This document shows positions 52,850-62,394 of a stretch of 64,000 nt of DNA, piece by piece. Under the pieces are notes generated by a model. It did no database searches and was not told where the DNA came from. It was given only the letters and a program-made list of their open reading frames with translations. The position numbers and the translations under genes were made by a program. The DNA is from an uncultured Litoreibacter sp. (GTDB lineage: Bacteria; Pseudomonadota; Alphaproteobacteria; Rhodobacterales; Rhodobacteraceae). The stretch spans positions 62,001 to 126,000 of the forward strand of contig NZ_CANKWO010000003.1 of NCBI RefSeq assembly GCF_947487515.1, in the 5' to 3' direction. Numbering within the stretch: the stretch's first letter is position 1; each line of letters starts with the position of its first letter.

Positions 52850-54100
52850 CTAGCGCAAGGCACGACCCTTTTTGATCGCGTCACTGCCGAACTTCTCGCG
52901 GATTTTGTCGGTGGCGCGTTCTGCACTTGTGCGTTTGGCGGCGTCGGGGTCCAGCAAGTCCGGTGTGCGATCTGCATCGGCTTCGGGTGTGAGATCGGAA
53001 ATGCCAACCCCCAGCAATCGGTAGGGCCCTTCGTTCACATTGGCCATCATGTCGCGCGCAGTTCGGTAGATGCGATCTGCCAGTTGCGTCGAATCGCGCA
53101 AGGACTGGCGTCGGGTGACCAACTTGAATTTCGCGGTTTTCAACTTCAACGTCACCACGCGCCCTGCAATCTGTTTGGCCTTGGCGCGGTCCGCGACTTT
53201 CTCCGCCATGCGCCACAAGTGGCCGTCCAGCAAATCGGCATCTGCGGTGTCGACGTTGAAGGTGGTCTCATTCGAGATGCCTTTGACCGGCTCATGGGCA
53301 GAGACGCGGCGGTGATCTTGCCCGCGTGCGAGGTGCCAAAGCCGTTCACCCAGAGTGCCAAAGCGGGCGTGCAGGTCTTGGCGGTCCCACCGCAGCAGGT
53401 CCTTGAACGTGCGAATGCCGGCTGTTTCCAAAGTTTCGCGCCCCACCGCGCCAACCCCCCAAATCATCGACACCGGTCGGTCGCGTAGGAAATCGTCGGT
53501 CTCTGCCTTGCCGATCACGGAAAACCCGCGGGGCTTGTCCAGATCAGATGCAACCTTGGCCAGAAACTTGTTGTGGCTTAGCCCGATGGAGCCGCTGATG
53601 CCGATCTCGCTTTCCATCCGGTTCACTAGTCGCGCCAACATGACCGCAGGTGGGGCGTGATGCAGTTTTGTGGTGCCTGTCAAATCAAGGAAGGCCTCGT
53701 CCAATGACAGGGGCTCAATGGCAGGGGTTAGTTCTTGCATAAGGGCGCGAATTTGGCGCGAAACGTCAACGTAGACATCCATGCGCCCGCGCACCACTTC
53801 GGCCTCTGGGCACAGCTTCAACGCCTGAAACATCGGCATGGCTGAACGCACGCCCTTTATGCGCGCGATGTAGCAGGCCGTCGACACAACGCCACGCCGC
53901 CCACCCCCAATGATCACCGGCTTATCGCGGAGCTCTGGGTTGTCGCGCTTTTCCACAGAAGCATAAAACGCGTCACAATCCATATGCGCGATGCTGAGAT
54001 CGAATAGTTCCGGGTGTGACATCACGCGGGGTGAGCCGCAGTCAGGGCAGCGGGCTCCCTGATCGTATTGGTGGAAACATGTGCGGCACAGTGATGGCAT
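52850..54100 (-). CDS. dinB: DNA polymerase IV (DinB) with N-terminal zinc-ribbon
   Basis: The 416-residue Y-family polymerase does translesion synthesis. Catalytic motifs are IAHMDCDAFYASVE and PLSLDEAFLDLTG; the helix-hairpin-helix region is MIWGVGAVGRETLETAGI; the little finger follows. Ahead of the polymerase is a 30-residue CRTC...CPDC pair, which looks like a zinc ribbon and is seen in many Rhodobacterales DinB proteins. No C-terminal beta-clamp motif is obvious. Convergent with the amidohydrolase gene. Confidence 0.94.
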   Translation of the reverse strand: MPSLCRTCFHQYDQGARCPDCGSPRVMSHPELFDLSIAHMDCDAFYASVEKRDNPELRDKPVIIGGGRRGVVSTACYIARIKGVRSAMPMFQALKLCPEAEVVRGRMDVYVDVSRQIRALMQELTPAIEPLSLDEAFLDLTGTTKLHHAPPAVMLARLVNRMESEIGISGSIGLSHNKFLAKVASDLDKPRGFSVIGKAETDDFLRDRPVSMIWGVGAVGRETLETAGIRTFKDLLRWDRQDLHARFGTLGERLWHLARGQDHRRVSAHEPVKGISNETTFNVDTADADLLDGHLWRMAEKVADRAKAKQIAGRVVTLKLKTAKFKLVTRRQSLRDSTQLADRIYRTARDMMANVNEGPYRLLGVGISDLTPEADADRTPDLLDPDAAKRTSAERATDKIREKFGSDAIKKGRALR

Positions 54101-54155
54101 AGGGGAAGTGATACGTTACCCCGCAGGTTGCGGCAATAATGTGCTAAGGAGAAGT

Positions 54156-54602
54156 ATGGAATTTCACGGCGCAAAAGTTGCGATATTTATCGGGGATCAG
54201 TTGTTGGTCCTTCTGCGCGACGACTTCGATCATATCCCCTTTCCCGCATGTTGGGACTTCGCGGGCGGCGGTCGAGAGGCGGGAGAAACGCCCGAGCAAT
54301 GCGCCCTTCGCGAGGTGAAGGAAGAATTCGGCCTCACGCTGGCCGCCTATCAGTTGGTTGGCAAAGTCGCATATGAGACGACCAACCCCAAAGGGCTCGC
54401 CGCCTTCTTTGCAGCGCATCTTCCCTTAGGGACCGAGGAGGGCATTTCCTTCGGAGAAGAAGGTCAGCGATGGGAGTTAATGTCGCCCGATGACTACCTG
54501 ACACGCAACGATGCGATAGCGCATTTGCAGGGGTGTTTGCGGGTGTATCTGGAAAGACTCTCACAGCACGGATTGGCGGGATTTCGCGGTTTATCTCTTT
54601 AA
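54156..54602 (+). CDS. Nudix hydrolase
   Basis: The 148-residue protein has a Nudix box (GGGREAGETPEQCALREVKE followed by EFG). ATG 54156 has AAGGAG 5 bp upstream. The substrate is not readable from sequence. It is divergent from dinB, which could suggest nucleotide-pool cleaning, but the link is weak. Confidence 0.88.
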   Translation: MEFHGAKVAIFIGDQLLVLLRDDFDHIPFPACWDFAGGGREAGETPEQCALREVKEEFGLTLAAYQLVGKVAYETTNPKGLAAFFAAHLPLGTEEGISFGEEGQRWELMSPDDYLTRNDAIAHLQGCLRVYLERLSQHGLAGFRGLSL

Positions 54603-54655
54603 AAATGGTTACTTGATCCCCATATAACCATCAGGACAGTAAAAGGAATTTGTTT

Positions 54656-55543
54656 ATGGAAGACATAGTTTTAGGATTTTTAGGGAACAACGCGATCTTC
54701 TTGGTGTTGTTTGTCTTTCTGGTTGTTGTCGTCTTTGCAGGCGTGCGGATTGTGCCGCAAAGTGAAAAACATGTGGTCGAACGGTTTGGCCGCCTACGCT
54801 CGGTGCTTGGGCCAGGGATCAACTTCATTGTTCCGTTTTTGGACCGTGTTGCACATAGAATCTCCATTCTGGAGCGCCAGCTGCCAACCAACCGTCAAGA
54901 CGCCATTACCTCTGACAACGTGTTGGTGCAGGTTGAAAGCAGCGTGTTCTACCGGATTACAGAACCGGAAAAGACGGTCTACCGTATTCGGGACATCGAT
55001 GCCGCTATTACGACAACTGTTGTGGGTATTGTGCGGTCCGAGTTGGGAACGTTGGAGCTGGACCAAGTTCAATCCAATCGCGGCCAACTGATCGAGCGTA
55101 TTCAGCAGTCACTTGAGAAAGTCGTGGATGACTGGGGCATCGAAGTAACCCGCGCAGAGATTTTGGACGTGAACCTTGATGACGCAACGCGCGCAGCAAT
55201 GATGCAGCAGCTAAATGCGGAACGCGCACGTCGTGCGCAGGTCACGGAGGCCGAAGGGTCCAAACGGGCCGTAGAGCTGAACGCCGACGCGGAGCTCTAC
55301 GCCGCCGAGCAATCCGCCAAAGCCCGCCGCATCGAAGCCGAAGCGGAAGCATATGCCACCGAAGTGGTCGCCGTTGCGATCAAAGAGAACGGTGTTGAGG
55401 CTGCACAATACCAAGTGGCGCTAAAGCAGGTCGAAGCCTTATCCGAAGTGGCAAAAGGATCCGGCAAGCAAACCGTTTTGCTTCCCTCTGCCGCGCTTGA
55501 TGCCTTTGGTGACGCGTTTAAACTTCTTAAAGGGAGGACTTAA
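54656..55543 (+). CDS. qmcA: SPFH/Band 7 (stomatin-like) membrane protein, QmcA family
   Basis: The 295-residue protein has one N-terminal membrane segment (about 10-30, AIFLVLFVFLVVVVFAGV), the SPFH domain beginning RIVPQSEKHVVERFGR, and a long C-terminal helix rich in Glu/Ala/Arg (AERARRAQVTEAEGSKRAVE). It forms large oligomers that organise membrane microdomains. It overlaps the nfeD gene by 1 bp, the classic SPFH-NfeD pair. Confidence 0.92.
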   Translation: MEDIVLGFLGNNAIFLVLFVFLVVVVFAGVRIVPQSEKHVVERFGRLRSVLGPGINFIVPFLDRVAHRISILERQLPTNRQDAITSDNVLVQVESSVFYRITEPEKTVYRIRDIDAAITTTVVGIVRSELGTLELDQVQSNRGQLIERIQQSLEKVVDDWGIEVTRAEILDVNLDDATRAAMMQQLNAERARRAQVTEAEGSKRAVELNADAELYAAEQSAKARRIEAEAEAYATEVVAVAIKENGVEAAQYQVALKQVEALSEVAKGSGKQTVLLPSAALDAFGDAFKLLKGRT

Positions 55544-55842
55544 TGGAGAGCTATATTCTATGGAACCAATATTGGGTTTGGTTCACCTTCGCGCTTGTTC
55601 TTGGGGTGCTTGAGGTCTTGATGCCCGGATACATCCTGCTGGGCTTTGCCCTTGGGGCCGCTGCCATCGGTGTGGTTTTTGCCTCGGGTGTTTGGCCCGC
55701 GGAGGCCATGATGCAGTCCTTGCCGGTCACCTTGGCAGTCTTTGGTGCGGCGTCCTTGCTGGTTTGGTTAGGGTTGCGCCAATTCTTTGGCCGCCGCAAC
55801 GGGCAGGTGAAAGTTTGGGATAAGGACATCAACGAAAACTGA
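55543..55842 (+). CDS. NfeD-like membrane protein
   Basis: The 99-residue protein has two to three membrane segments (WFTFALVLGVLEVLMPGYIL; AAAIGVVFASGVWPA; VTLAVFGAASLLVWLGLR). It lacks the C-terminal OB-fold of long NfeD proteins, so it is the short form. GGGAGGA upstream overlaps the end of the SPFH gene. The pair probably acts together in the inner membrane. Confidence 0.85.
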   Translation: MESYILWNQYWVWFTFALVLGVLEVLMPGYILLGFALGAAAIGVVFASGVWPAEAMMQSLPVTLAVFGAASLLVWLGLRQFFGRRNGQVKVWDKDINEN

Positions 55843-55868
55843 CCCCTTCAAAAATGTTGAGTTGAACG

Positions 55869-55901
55869 AATCCCCGCATCGCAATGATGTGGGGATTTTT
55901 C
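55869..55901 (+). terminator. Rho-independent terminator after the SPFH/NfeD pair
   Basis: AATCCCCGCATC pairs with GATGTGGGGATT (12 bp, one G-U) around GCAAT, followed by TTTT. It lies 26 bp after the stop of the NfeD gene. Confidence 0.87.
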
Positions 55902-56118
55902 GTTTCAGATGGAAATATTACAAAAACCAATTGCGCAAAGGCCCGTTCTCACGTGGCCGTGATGTGTAGGGCTATGGTGAAGGTCTTGTGTGCGTAATCG
56001 CACCAAATTTAGGTAATTTTGCGATATGTGAGCATTGAGGCGCAGATCAGTTGCCGTCATATTAGGTTCATCAACGGCAACACGCCGAACACAACATACA
56101 TCTTACGGAGTACTAGAA

Positions 56119-56406
56119 ATGAAAGCTGTAATCGCAACTTTGATCGCCCTGTCCGCAACCGCACCTGCATTTGCTGACGTATCTGACGCTCAGGCCTTCT
56201 TCGCATTGGGCAACGACTCTGCCGCCGAGCGCGTGGTTGGCGAAACATCCACAGGCGACGCAAATGCTGCACTGTGGTCCGGCGTTTCCGCAAACGAAAG
56301 CGCAGCCGAGCAGAACATCACCCTGCGGGGCAATGACGTTTCCCGCAACATTCACGCCTTCTTCGCACTGGGCAACGACTCCGCCGCTGAGCGTATCGTT
56401 AAGTAA
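56119..56406 (+). CDS. Small secreted protein with a duplicated 16-residue motif
   Basis: The 95-residue protein has a signal peptide (MKAVIATLIALSATAPAFA). The mature part holds two near-identical copies of AFFALGNDSAAERVV, one at the start and one at the very end (AFFALGNDSAAERIV). Between them is an Asn/Ser/Ala-rich segment. The region upstream (55902-56118) has no other gene. GGAG lies 10 bp upstream. I recognise no family with a known role; small proteins with this FALGNDSAAER repeat appear typical of Rhodobacteraceae. Confidence 0.75.
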   Translation: MKAVIATLIALSATAPAFADVSDAQAFFALGNDSAAERVVGETSTGDANAALWSGVSANESAAEQNITLRGNDVSRNIHAFFALGNDSAAERIVK

Positions 56407-56440
56407 AACACACAGGCTCTAACCTTTGCAGAGCTTAACG

Positions 56441-56471
56441 CGGGCCCTTCTGAAAAGAGGGGCCCGTTTTT
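56441..56471 (+). terminator. Rho-independent terminator between the small secreted protein gene and pyrF
   Basis: CGGGCCCTTC pairs with GAGGGGCCCG (one G-U) around TGAAAA, followed by TTTTT. It ends at the pyrF stop, so it may also end pyrF transcription from the other side. Confidence 0.88.
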
Positions 56472-57159
56472 ATGGCAGCTCGTCCAAAATGGCCTGTGCA
56501 GCTTCCCGCGGGTTTGCGGCCTGCCAGATGGGGCGCCCAACAACGATGTGATCCGCCCCGTCCTCAATAGCGCGCGCAGGTGTTGCGACACGCTTTTGGT
56601 CGCCAAGTTCTGCTCCGGCAGGGCGCACGCCAGGGGTTACGATCAACCGGCCCGCCGCTTCGGGCAAGGCACGGATCATCGCGGCTTCTTGCGGCGACGC
56701 AATCACACCATCCGCACCGGCTTCAAGCGCTTTGGCCGCGCGTTCCAATGTGATGTCATGAATGTCACCGGCCTTGATGCAACCTGCATCCAAATCGGCG
56801 CGATCGAGGGACGTCAAAACCGTTACCCCAAGGATTTTCATGTCGGAACCCGAGGCTCCTTCCTTGGCAGCGCGTACAATATGCGGATCGCCGTGAACCG
56901 TCAAAAAGTCGTGCCCAAACTGCGCAAGCCCGCGCACGGCGGCTTCGACCGTCGCCCCAATGTCGAAAAGCTTCATGTCCAAAAAGATGCGCTTGCCATG
57001 CTCGTCTTTGAGTTCATTCGCCAAGGCCAGACCGCCTCCGGTCAACATCCCAAGGCCAATTTTATAGAACCCGACACTATCTCCTAGGTTTTGGGATAGC
57101 TGTAGCCCGCCAAGGGCATTCGGCAGGTCAATTGCAACGATCAGACGGTCATCAGACAT
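56470..57159 (-). CDS. pyrF: Orotidine 5'-phosphate decarboxylase
   Basis: The 229-residue enzyme makes UMP in pyrimidine synthesis. The catalytic motif FLDMKLFDIGATVEAAV (Asp-x-Lys-x2-Asp) and the phosphate loop VTPGVRPAG, then VVGRPIWQA, are intact. The length is usual for the bacterial class. Convergent with the small secreted protein gene. Confidence 0.96.
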   Translation of the reverse strand: MSDDRLIVAIDLPNALGGLQLSQNLGDSVGFYKIGLGMLTGGGLALANELKDEHGKRIFLDMKLFDIGATVEAAVRGLAQFGHDFLTVHGDPHIVRAAKEGASGSDMKILGVTVLTSLDRADLDAGCIKAGDIHDITLERAAKALEAGADGVIASPQEAAMIRALPEAAGRLIVTPGVRPAGAELGDQKRVATPARAIEDGADHIVVGRPIWQAANPREAAQAILDELP

Positions 57160-57216
57160 GGGTTTAGGCCTTTGCAGCTAGAATTTGGCCTTAGCTGCCC
57201 GTCTGATGTGCTGCCG

Positions 57217-57531
57217 TCAAGCGGCGGAGTGGATATCTCCGAGGCCCATCGTGGTTTTGAACTCACGGATCATGTCGTTCAGGTGGACCAATTTGCCGGC
57301 TTTTTGCGCTGATGAACGCGCCATCAATAGCGCGCGCCCTTTGGCACGATGGGCCTTGGCACGAGCAACCAAAGTGGTTGAAACATCCTTAAAGTCGGCC
57401 GTGATCGGCAGCGGGGCAGAGATAGGGACTTTCCGCGTTTCACGACCCTCGTGAAACACCACCAAAGCTTGAAAGCTGCGGGTTGCGGCATTGTAGTTCA
57501 AATTTTGCACTTCTGTTCGATAACTGCTCAT
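57217..57531 (-). CDS. Conserved small protein of unknown function
   Basis: The 104-residue protein starts MSSYRTEVQNLNYNAATRSF, after a very strong ribosome site (AAAGGAGGTAACG). It has a beta-rich first half (FQALVVFHEGRETRKVPIS) and a basic helical second half (VARAKAHRAKGRALLMARS). No signal peptide. The strong site suggests high expression. It is divergent from clpB. Function unknown. Confidence 0.75.
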   Translation of the reverse strand: MSSYRTEVQNLNYNAATRSFQALVVFHEGRETRKVPISAPLPITADFKDVSTTLVARAKAHRAKGRALLMARSSAQKAGKLVHLNDMIREFKTTMGLGDIHSAA

Positions 57532-57643
57532 CGTTACCTCCTTTACGTTAACAATAACGTAGGGAGGCATGTGGTCCGTTGCCACTCAGGCTTTTTCACA
57601 AAGGGGTGAATCGCTGTAACCTGCGATTTTTACGGCGGCATGC

Positions 57644-57672
57644 CTTGAGGGAAGCACGCAGCCACCCCATTT
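57644..57672 (+). promoter_or_regulatory. Sigma-32 (RpoH) heat-shock promoter of clpB
   Basis: CTTGAG (57644-57649) and CCCCATTT (57665-57672) are separated by 15 bp and match the RpoH consensus CTTGAA-N13-15-CCCCATNT with one mismatch in the -35. Transcription would start near 57680, about 70 bp before the clpB ATG. Confidence 0.82.
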
Positions 57673-57750
57673 AGGATTTGAGGTTTGTCAAAGTATGGTG
57701 CTGCCTAGCGGGCCATAATCAGGCAAAGGCTTTAGGAAAGGAACGTGACT

Positions 57751-60366
57751 ATGGATTTGGAAAAATTCACCGAGCGCGCCCGCGGATTCATCCAGGCTGC
57801 GCAAACAATCGCAATGCGTGAGGACCACCAGCGCCTTGCACCAGAGCATCTTCTCAAAGCGATTATGGACGATGAGCAAGGGCTCGCGACCAATCTGATA
57901 TCCGCCGCCGGTGGTGCACCCGCACGGGTCAAGGAGGCCGTTGAACTGGCCGTAGGGAAAATCCCCAAAGTCACAGGCTCTGGCGGGCAGGTCTATTTGG
58001 AATCGCAAACCGGAAAAGTTCTGGCCGAGGCGGAAAAGCTGGCGAAGAAAGCGGGCGACAGCTTTGTACCCGTGGAGCGTTTGCTCTGTGCCTTGGCGCT
58101 GGTCAAAAGCCCCGCAAAGGATGCACTGGATGCGGGCGCGGTCTCTGCCCAAAAACTGAACTCCGCGATCAATGACGTACGCAAGGGGCGCACCGCAGAC
58201 AGCGCCAATGCCGAAGACGGCTATGACGCATTAAAGAAATACGCCCAAGACCTGACCGAAGCGGCCCGCGAGGGCAAGATTGACCCGATCATCGGCCGCG
58301 ACGAGGAAATTCGCCGGACGATGCAGGTTTTGTCGCGCCGTACCAAAAACAACCCCGTTTTGATTGGGGAACCAGGTGTTGGTAAAACTGCGATTGCCGA
58401 GGGCCTCGCGCTGCGCATTGTGAACGGCGATGTGCCGGAATCGCTGCGGAATAAGCAACTGATGTCGTTGGACATGGGCGCGTTGATCGCGGGGGCCAAA
58501 TATCGTGGCGAGTTCGAAGAACGGCTGAAAGCCATCTTATCCGAGGTCACCACCGCCGCCGGCGAGATCATCTTATTCATTGACGAGATGCACACATTGG
58601 TCGGCGCAGGTGCCAGCGAAGGATCGATGGATGCCTCCAACTTGCTGAAGCCCGCCTTGGCGCGGGGTGAATTGCACTGCGTCGGGGCCACAACCTTGGA
58701 CGAGTACCGCAAACATGTCGAAAAAGACGCGGCTCTGGCGCGGCGCTTTCAGCCCGTGGTGGTGGCGGAACCCACCGTGGAAGACACGGTTTCCATTCTG
58801 CGCGGCATTAAAGAGAAATACGAACTGCACCACGGCGTGCGGATATCCGACAGCGCATTGGTAACGGCAGCAGAGCTGTCGCACCGCTACATCACCGACC
58901 GTTTCTTGCCCGACAAAGCCATCGACCTTGTGGATGAGGCCGCATCGCGGCTGCGGATGGAGGTCGATAGTAAGCCAGAAGAACTGGATGCACTGGATCG
59001 TCAGATTTTGCAGCTGCAGATTGAAGCCGTCGCCTTGGAAAAAGAGGATGACGCTGCCTCGGTAGATCGATTGGACAGCCTGCAAAAGGAGCTGTCTGAC
59101 CTGCAAGAACGGTCACGCGAAATGACGACCACATGGCAGGCGGAACGTGACAAGTTGGAAGGGGCGCGTGACCTCAAAGAAAAGCTGGATCGCGCACGGG
59201 CTGAATTGGACATCGCCAAACGGGATGGCAACTTGGCCAAGGCGGGGGAGTTGTCCTACGGCGTGATCCCAGAGTTGCAAAAGGCCTTGGGCGAGGCGGA
59301 AAACCGCGAAGAAACCCAAATGGTAGAGGAAGCCGTGCGCCCAGAACAAATCGCCAGTGTGGTAGAGCGTTGGACCGGAATCCCGACCTCCAAAATGCTG
59401 GAAGGTGAGCGCGACAAGCTCCTGCGGATGGAAGATGAGTTGGGCAAACGGGTAATCGGCCAACGAAACGCTGTGCGCGCATTGTCCAACGCGGTGCGCC
59501 GCGCGCGTGCAGGCCTGAACGACGAGAACCGCCCGCTTGGCTCTTTCCTGTTTCTGGGTCCTACCGGCGTGGGCAAAACAGAGCTGACAAAAGCAGTGGC
59601 CGAGTTTTTGTTCGACGACGACGGCGCCATGGTGCGCATCGACATGTCGGAGTTCATGGAGAAACACGCGGTCGCACGTTTGATCGGTGCCCCTCCGGGG
59701 TATGTCGGATATGATGAGGGCGGGGTTCTCACCGAAGCCGTCAGGCGCAAGCCCTATCAGGTTGTGTTGTTCGACGAAGTTGAGAAGGCCCACCCAGATG
59801 TGTTCAACGTGCTGTTGCAGGTCCTAGATGACGGCGTGTTGACCGATGGGCAGGGGCGCACGGTGGACTTCAAGCAAACGCTGATTATCCTGACCTCGAA
59901 CCTTGGGGCTCAGGCGCTTAGCCAACTGCCCGATGGTGCCGATGCGGCAAATGCCAAACGCGATGTGATGGACGCGGTGCGTGCGCATTTCCGCCCTGAG
60001 TTCCTGAACCGTCTGGACGAAACCGTGATCTTTGACCGCCTTGCCCGAGAGGACATGGACGCGATTGTGGATATTCAGCTTGCCCGTTTGGAAAAGCGCC
60101 TTATCGGCCGGAAAATTGCGCTGAAGCTGGACGACGATGCCAAGCAGTGGCTGGCGGATGAAGGCTATGATCCGGTCTTCGGGGCACGCCCTTTGAAGCG
60201 CGCGATCCAACGGGCGTTGCAAGACCCGCTGGCCGAGATGATCTTGGCTGGCGAAGTACTGGATGGCACATCTGTAGACGTGAGCGCGGGGCCGGACGGG
60301 CTATTGGTCGGCGGGCGTGTGAGCGCTTCGAACAGGCCTACACCTGATGATGCCGTCGTGCACTGA
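57751..60366 (+). CDS. clpB: ATP-dependent disaggregase ClpB
   Basis: The 871-residue Hsp100 chaperone pulls proteins out of aggregates with DnaK. It has the N-terminal domain ([20 protein letters not shown]), two AAA+ modules with Walker A GEPGVGKT (about 205) and GPTGVGKT (about 610), the coiled-coil M domain (about 400-530) and pore loops KYRGEF and [12 protein letters not shown] 57751 is used; a GTG two codons earlier is too near the AGGAA. Expressed from an RpoH promoter. Confidence 0.97.
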   Translation: MDLEKFTERARGFIQAAQTIAMREDHQRLAPEHLLKAIMDDEQGLATNLISAAGGAPARVKEAVELAVGKIPKVTGSGGQVYLESQTGKVLAEAEKLAKKAGDSFVPVERLLCALALVKSPAKDALDAGAVSAQKLNSAINDVRKGRTADSANAEDGYDALKKYAQDLTEAAREGKIDPIIGRDEEIRRTMQVLSRRTKNNPVLIGEPGVGKTAIAEGLALRIVNGDVPESLRNKQLMSLDMGALIAGAKYRGEFEERLKAILSEVTTAAGEIILFIDEMHTLVGAGASEGSMDASNLLKPALARGELHCVGATTLDEYRKHVEKDAALARRFQPVVVAEPTVEDTVSILRGIKEKYELHHGVRISDSALVTAAELSHRYITDRFLPDKAIDLVDEAASRLRMEVDSKPEELDALDRQILQLQIEAVALEKEDDAASVDRLDSLQKELSDLQERSREMTTTWQAERDKLEGARDLKEKLDRARAELDIAKRDGNLAKAGELSYGVIPELQKALGEAENREETQMVEEAVRPEQIASVVERWTGIPTSKMLEGERDKLLRMEDELGKRVIGQRNAVRALSNAVRRARAGLNDENRPLGSFLFLGPTGVGKTELTKAVAEFLFDDDGAMVRIDMSEFMEKHAVARLIGAPPGYVGYDEGGVLTEAVRRKPYQVVLFDEVEKAHPDVFNVLLQVLDDGVLTDGQGRTVDFKQTLIILTSNLGAQALSQLPDGADAANAKRDVMDAVRAHFRPEFLNRLDETVIFDRLAREDMDAIVDIQLARLEKRLIGRKIALKLDDDAKQWLADEGYDPVFGARPLKRAIQRALQDPLAEMILAGEVLDGTSVDVSAGPDGLLVGGRVSASNRPTPDDAVVH

Positions 60367-60371
60367 CACCG

Positions 60372-60397
60372 AAAAGGGCGCTCACGGGCGCCCTTTT
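60372..60397 (+). terminator. Rho-independent terminator of clpB
   Basis: AAAAGGGCGC and GCGCCCTTTT form a 10-bp perfect stem around TCACGG, 5 bp after the clpB stop. Being symmetrical, it can also end the convergent gene at 60408. Confidence 0.88.
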
Positions 60398-60407
60398 GTA
60401 TGACGCT

Positions 60408-60785
60408 TCAGGCGCTGCGCAGGCACAGCTTGTAATGCCCCACAAAGATCGCGGCAGTGGCGATGTTGATGATGATCCACAGCAGCTTGAACAGATGGAC
60501 GGGGATCAGCGGGTTGAACAATAACGCGATGAACCCAAAGGCCCAGACATAAGAGTTTGGGGCATTGTCGTTCAGCGTATATTCCTTCCACGCCAGAAAG
60601 GCCGCCGCCGCCGCTACGATCCATCGCATACCGATGTAGTAGACATAAGGAAGCGGAAGGATGGCAACCAAAAGGACCGCTGCGGGAAGAAACCATACCC
60701 ACTTCGAAATATCGGTCTCCGGCCGCAAGCCTTCAGGGGTGATGCGCGGTGCGTTGGTCATATCATTATCCAGATTGTGCATCAC
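60408..60785 (-). CDS. Small membrane protein, DUF6804-like
   Basis: The 125-residue protein has four hydrophobic segments (WVWFLPAAVLLVAILPLPYV; WIVAAAAAFLAW; YVWAFGFIALLFNPLIPVHL; LLWIIINIATAAIFVGHY). LFNPLIPVHLFKxLW is typical of a widespread small membrane family with no known role. Start at 60785 or 60761. Convergent with clpB. Confidence 0.75.
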   Translation of the reverse strand: MMHNLDNDMTNAPRITPEGLRPETDISKWVWFLPAAVLLVAILPLPYVYYIGMRWIVAAAAAFLAWKEYTLNDNAPNSYVWAFGFIALLFNPLIPVHLFKLLWIIINIATAAIFVGHYKLCLRSA

Positions 60786-60903
60786 ATTGATATCAGCGCA
60801 AGGTTGGAGTGGGCAAGGCGCAAACAGATACTCACGGGGCTGTCACTTGCACCTTCACGGCCTACAGATGATTGTGGGGAAATAACAAACAGAGGGAACG
60901 GAT

Positions 60904-62388
60904 ATGTGGATGTTTGACTGGGCTGGATGGGTGATCGAAGTCATGGCACTTGCGTTTATTGGTGTCATTGGCGTGGTCGCGCTTTTGGTGGTTGTCATGT
61001 TCGTCGTTGATCGCTCTCAAACCGGTGACGCGATCCGGCGGAACTATCCGGTCATCGGACGGTTCCGGCATATCTTCACCGAGCTCGGCGAGTTCTTCCG
61101 CCAATATTTCTTCGCGATGGACCGCGAGGAGCTGCCGTTCAACCGTGCGCAGCGTGACTGGGTAAAGCGCGCGATCAGTGGCAAGGGAAACACGGTGGCC
61201 TTTGGCTCTACGCGCAATGTCGCGGTGGTGGGAACGCCCCTTTTTGTGAATGCCGCCTTTCCTCCGTTGGATGACCAATTCGCGAAGTCCGAACCGATGG
61301 TGATCGGTGCCGCCGCGCGCCACCCCTATGAAGCGCAATCCTTCTTTAACTTGTCGGGAATGTCATATGGGGCAATTTCAAAACCGGCCGTGACGGCGTT
61401 ATCACGTGGGGCCAAAGAAGCAGGTATCTGGATGAACACCGGCGAGGGCGGGGTGAGCCCGTATCACTTGGAGGGTGGCGCCGACATCGTGTTCCAGATT
61501 GGCACAGCCAAATACGGGGTTCGCAACAAAGACGGCTCGTTGAACGACGACAAGCTGCGCGAAGTCGCGGCGCATCCACAGGTGAAGATGTTCGAGCTAA
61601 AACTCGCGCAAGGGGCCAAGCCGGGCAAAGGGGGGATACTTCCGGGTGCCAAGGTGACCGCAGAGATCGCAGCCATTCGCGGGATTGACGAGGGCGAGGA
61701 CAGCATTTCCCCAAATCGGCACATAGAGGTGTCCAACTTTGACGAGCTGCTGGATCTGGTCGCCCATATCCGCGAAGTCACTGGCAAGCCTACGGGCATC
61801 AAGACGGTCTATGGCTCCGACGCGCCATTTCGCGAATTGTTCACCCTGATCTTGCAGCGTGACGAAGCCCCCGACTTTATTACCCTTGATGGCGGTGAAG
61901 GCGGGACGGGGGCGGCACCGCTACCGTTGATGGATTTGATGGGGGTTACGATCAAAGAAGCCCTTCCCGAAGTGGCGAACCTGTTGCGCGAATACGGGTT
62001 GAAACAGCGCATCCGCCTGATCGCGTCGGGCAAGCTGATGGTGCCAGGTGACGTGGCATGGGCGCTGGCTGCGGGGGCGGACTTTGTGACATCTGCGCGG
62101 GGCTTCATGTTTAGCCTTGGCTGCATTCAGGCGCTGAAATGCAACAAGAACACCTGCCCCACAGGGATCACCACACATAACCCTAGGTTCCAAAAAGGCT
62201 TGGTACCGGAGGACAAATACAAAAAGGTCGCGCGCTACGCCAAGGACATTGTCAAGGAGGTGGAACTCATTGCCCATTCCGTAGGCGTGCCCGAACCGCG
62301 CCAGTTGCGGCGTGAACATGTGCGATTGGTTCAAGACAGCGGCAAGTCGGTGCCGATGGATGTGCTGTATCCGCTGAGGGAGACGTAG
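60904..62388 (+). CDS. Membrane-anchored FMN-binding glutamate-synthase-like protein
   Basis: The 494-residue protein has one or two N-terminal membrane segments (about 5-35, WVIEVMALAFIGVIGVVALL) and the GltB-type FMN/Fe-S barrel: NLSGMSYGAISKPAVTALSR, GEGGVSPYHLEGG, DFITLDGGEGGTGAAPLPLM and the cysteine motif CNKNTCPTGITTHNP. There is no amidotransferase domain. Such stand-alone, anchored proteins are common in proteobacteria, and their reaction is not proven. GGAACGGAT precedes the ATG. Convergent with a VOC gene 6 bp on. Confidence 0.85.
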   Translation: MWMFDWAGWVIEVMALAFIGVIGVVALLVVVMFVVDRSQTGDAIRRNYPVIGRFRHIFTELGEFFRQYFFAMDREELPFNRAQRDWVKRAISGKGNTVAFGSTRNVAVVGTPLFVNAAFPPLDDQFAKSEPMVIGAAARHPYEAQSFFNLSGMSYGAISKPAVTALSRGAKEAGIWMNTGEGGVSPYHLEGGADIVFQIGTAKYGVRNKDGSLNDDKLREVAAHPQVKMFELKLAQGAKPGKGGILPGAKVTAEIAAIRGIDEGEDSISPNRHIEVSNFDELLDLVAHIREVTGKPTGIKTVYGSDAPFRELFTLILQRDEAPDFITLDGGEGGTGAAPLPLMDLMGVTIKEALPEVANLLREYGLKQRIRLIASGKLMVPGDVAWALAAGADFVTSARGFMFSLGCIQALKCNKNTCPTGITTHNPRFQKGLVPEDKYKKVARYAKDIVKEVELIAHSVGVPEPRQLRREHVRLVQDSGKSVPMDVLYPLRET

Positions 62389-62394
62389 AAAGCG

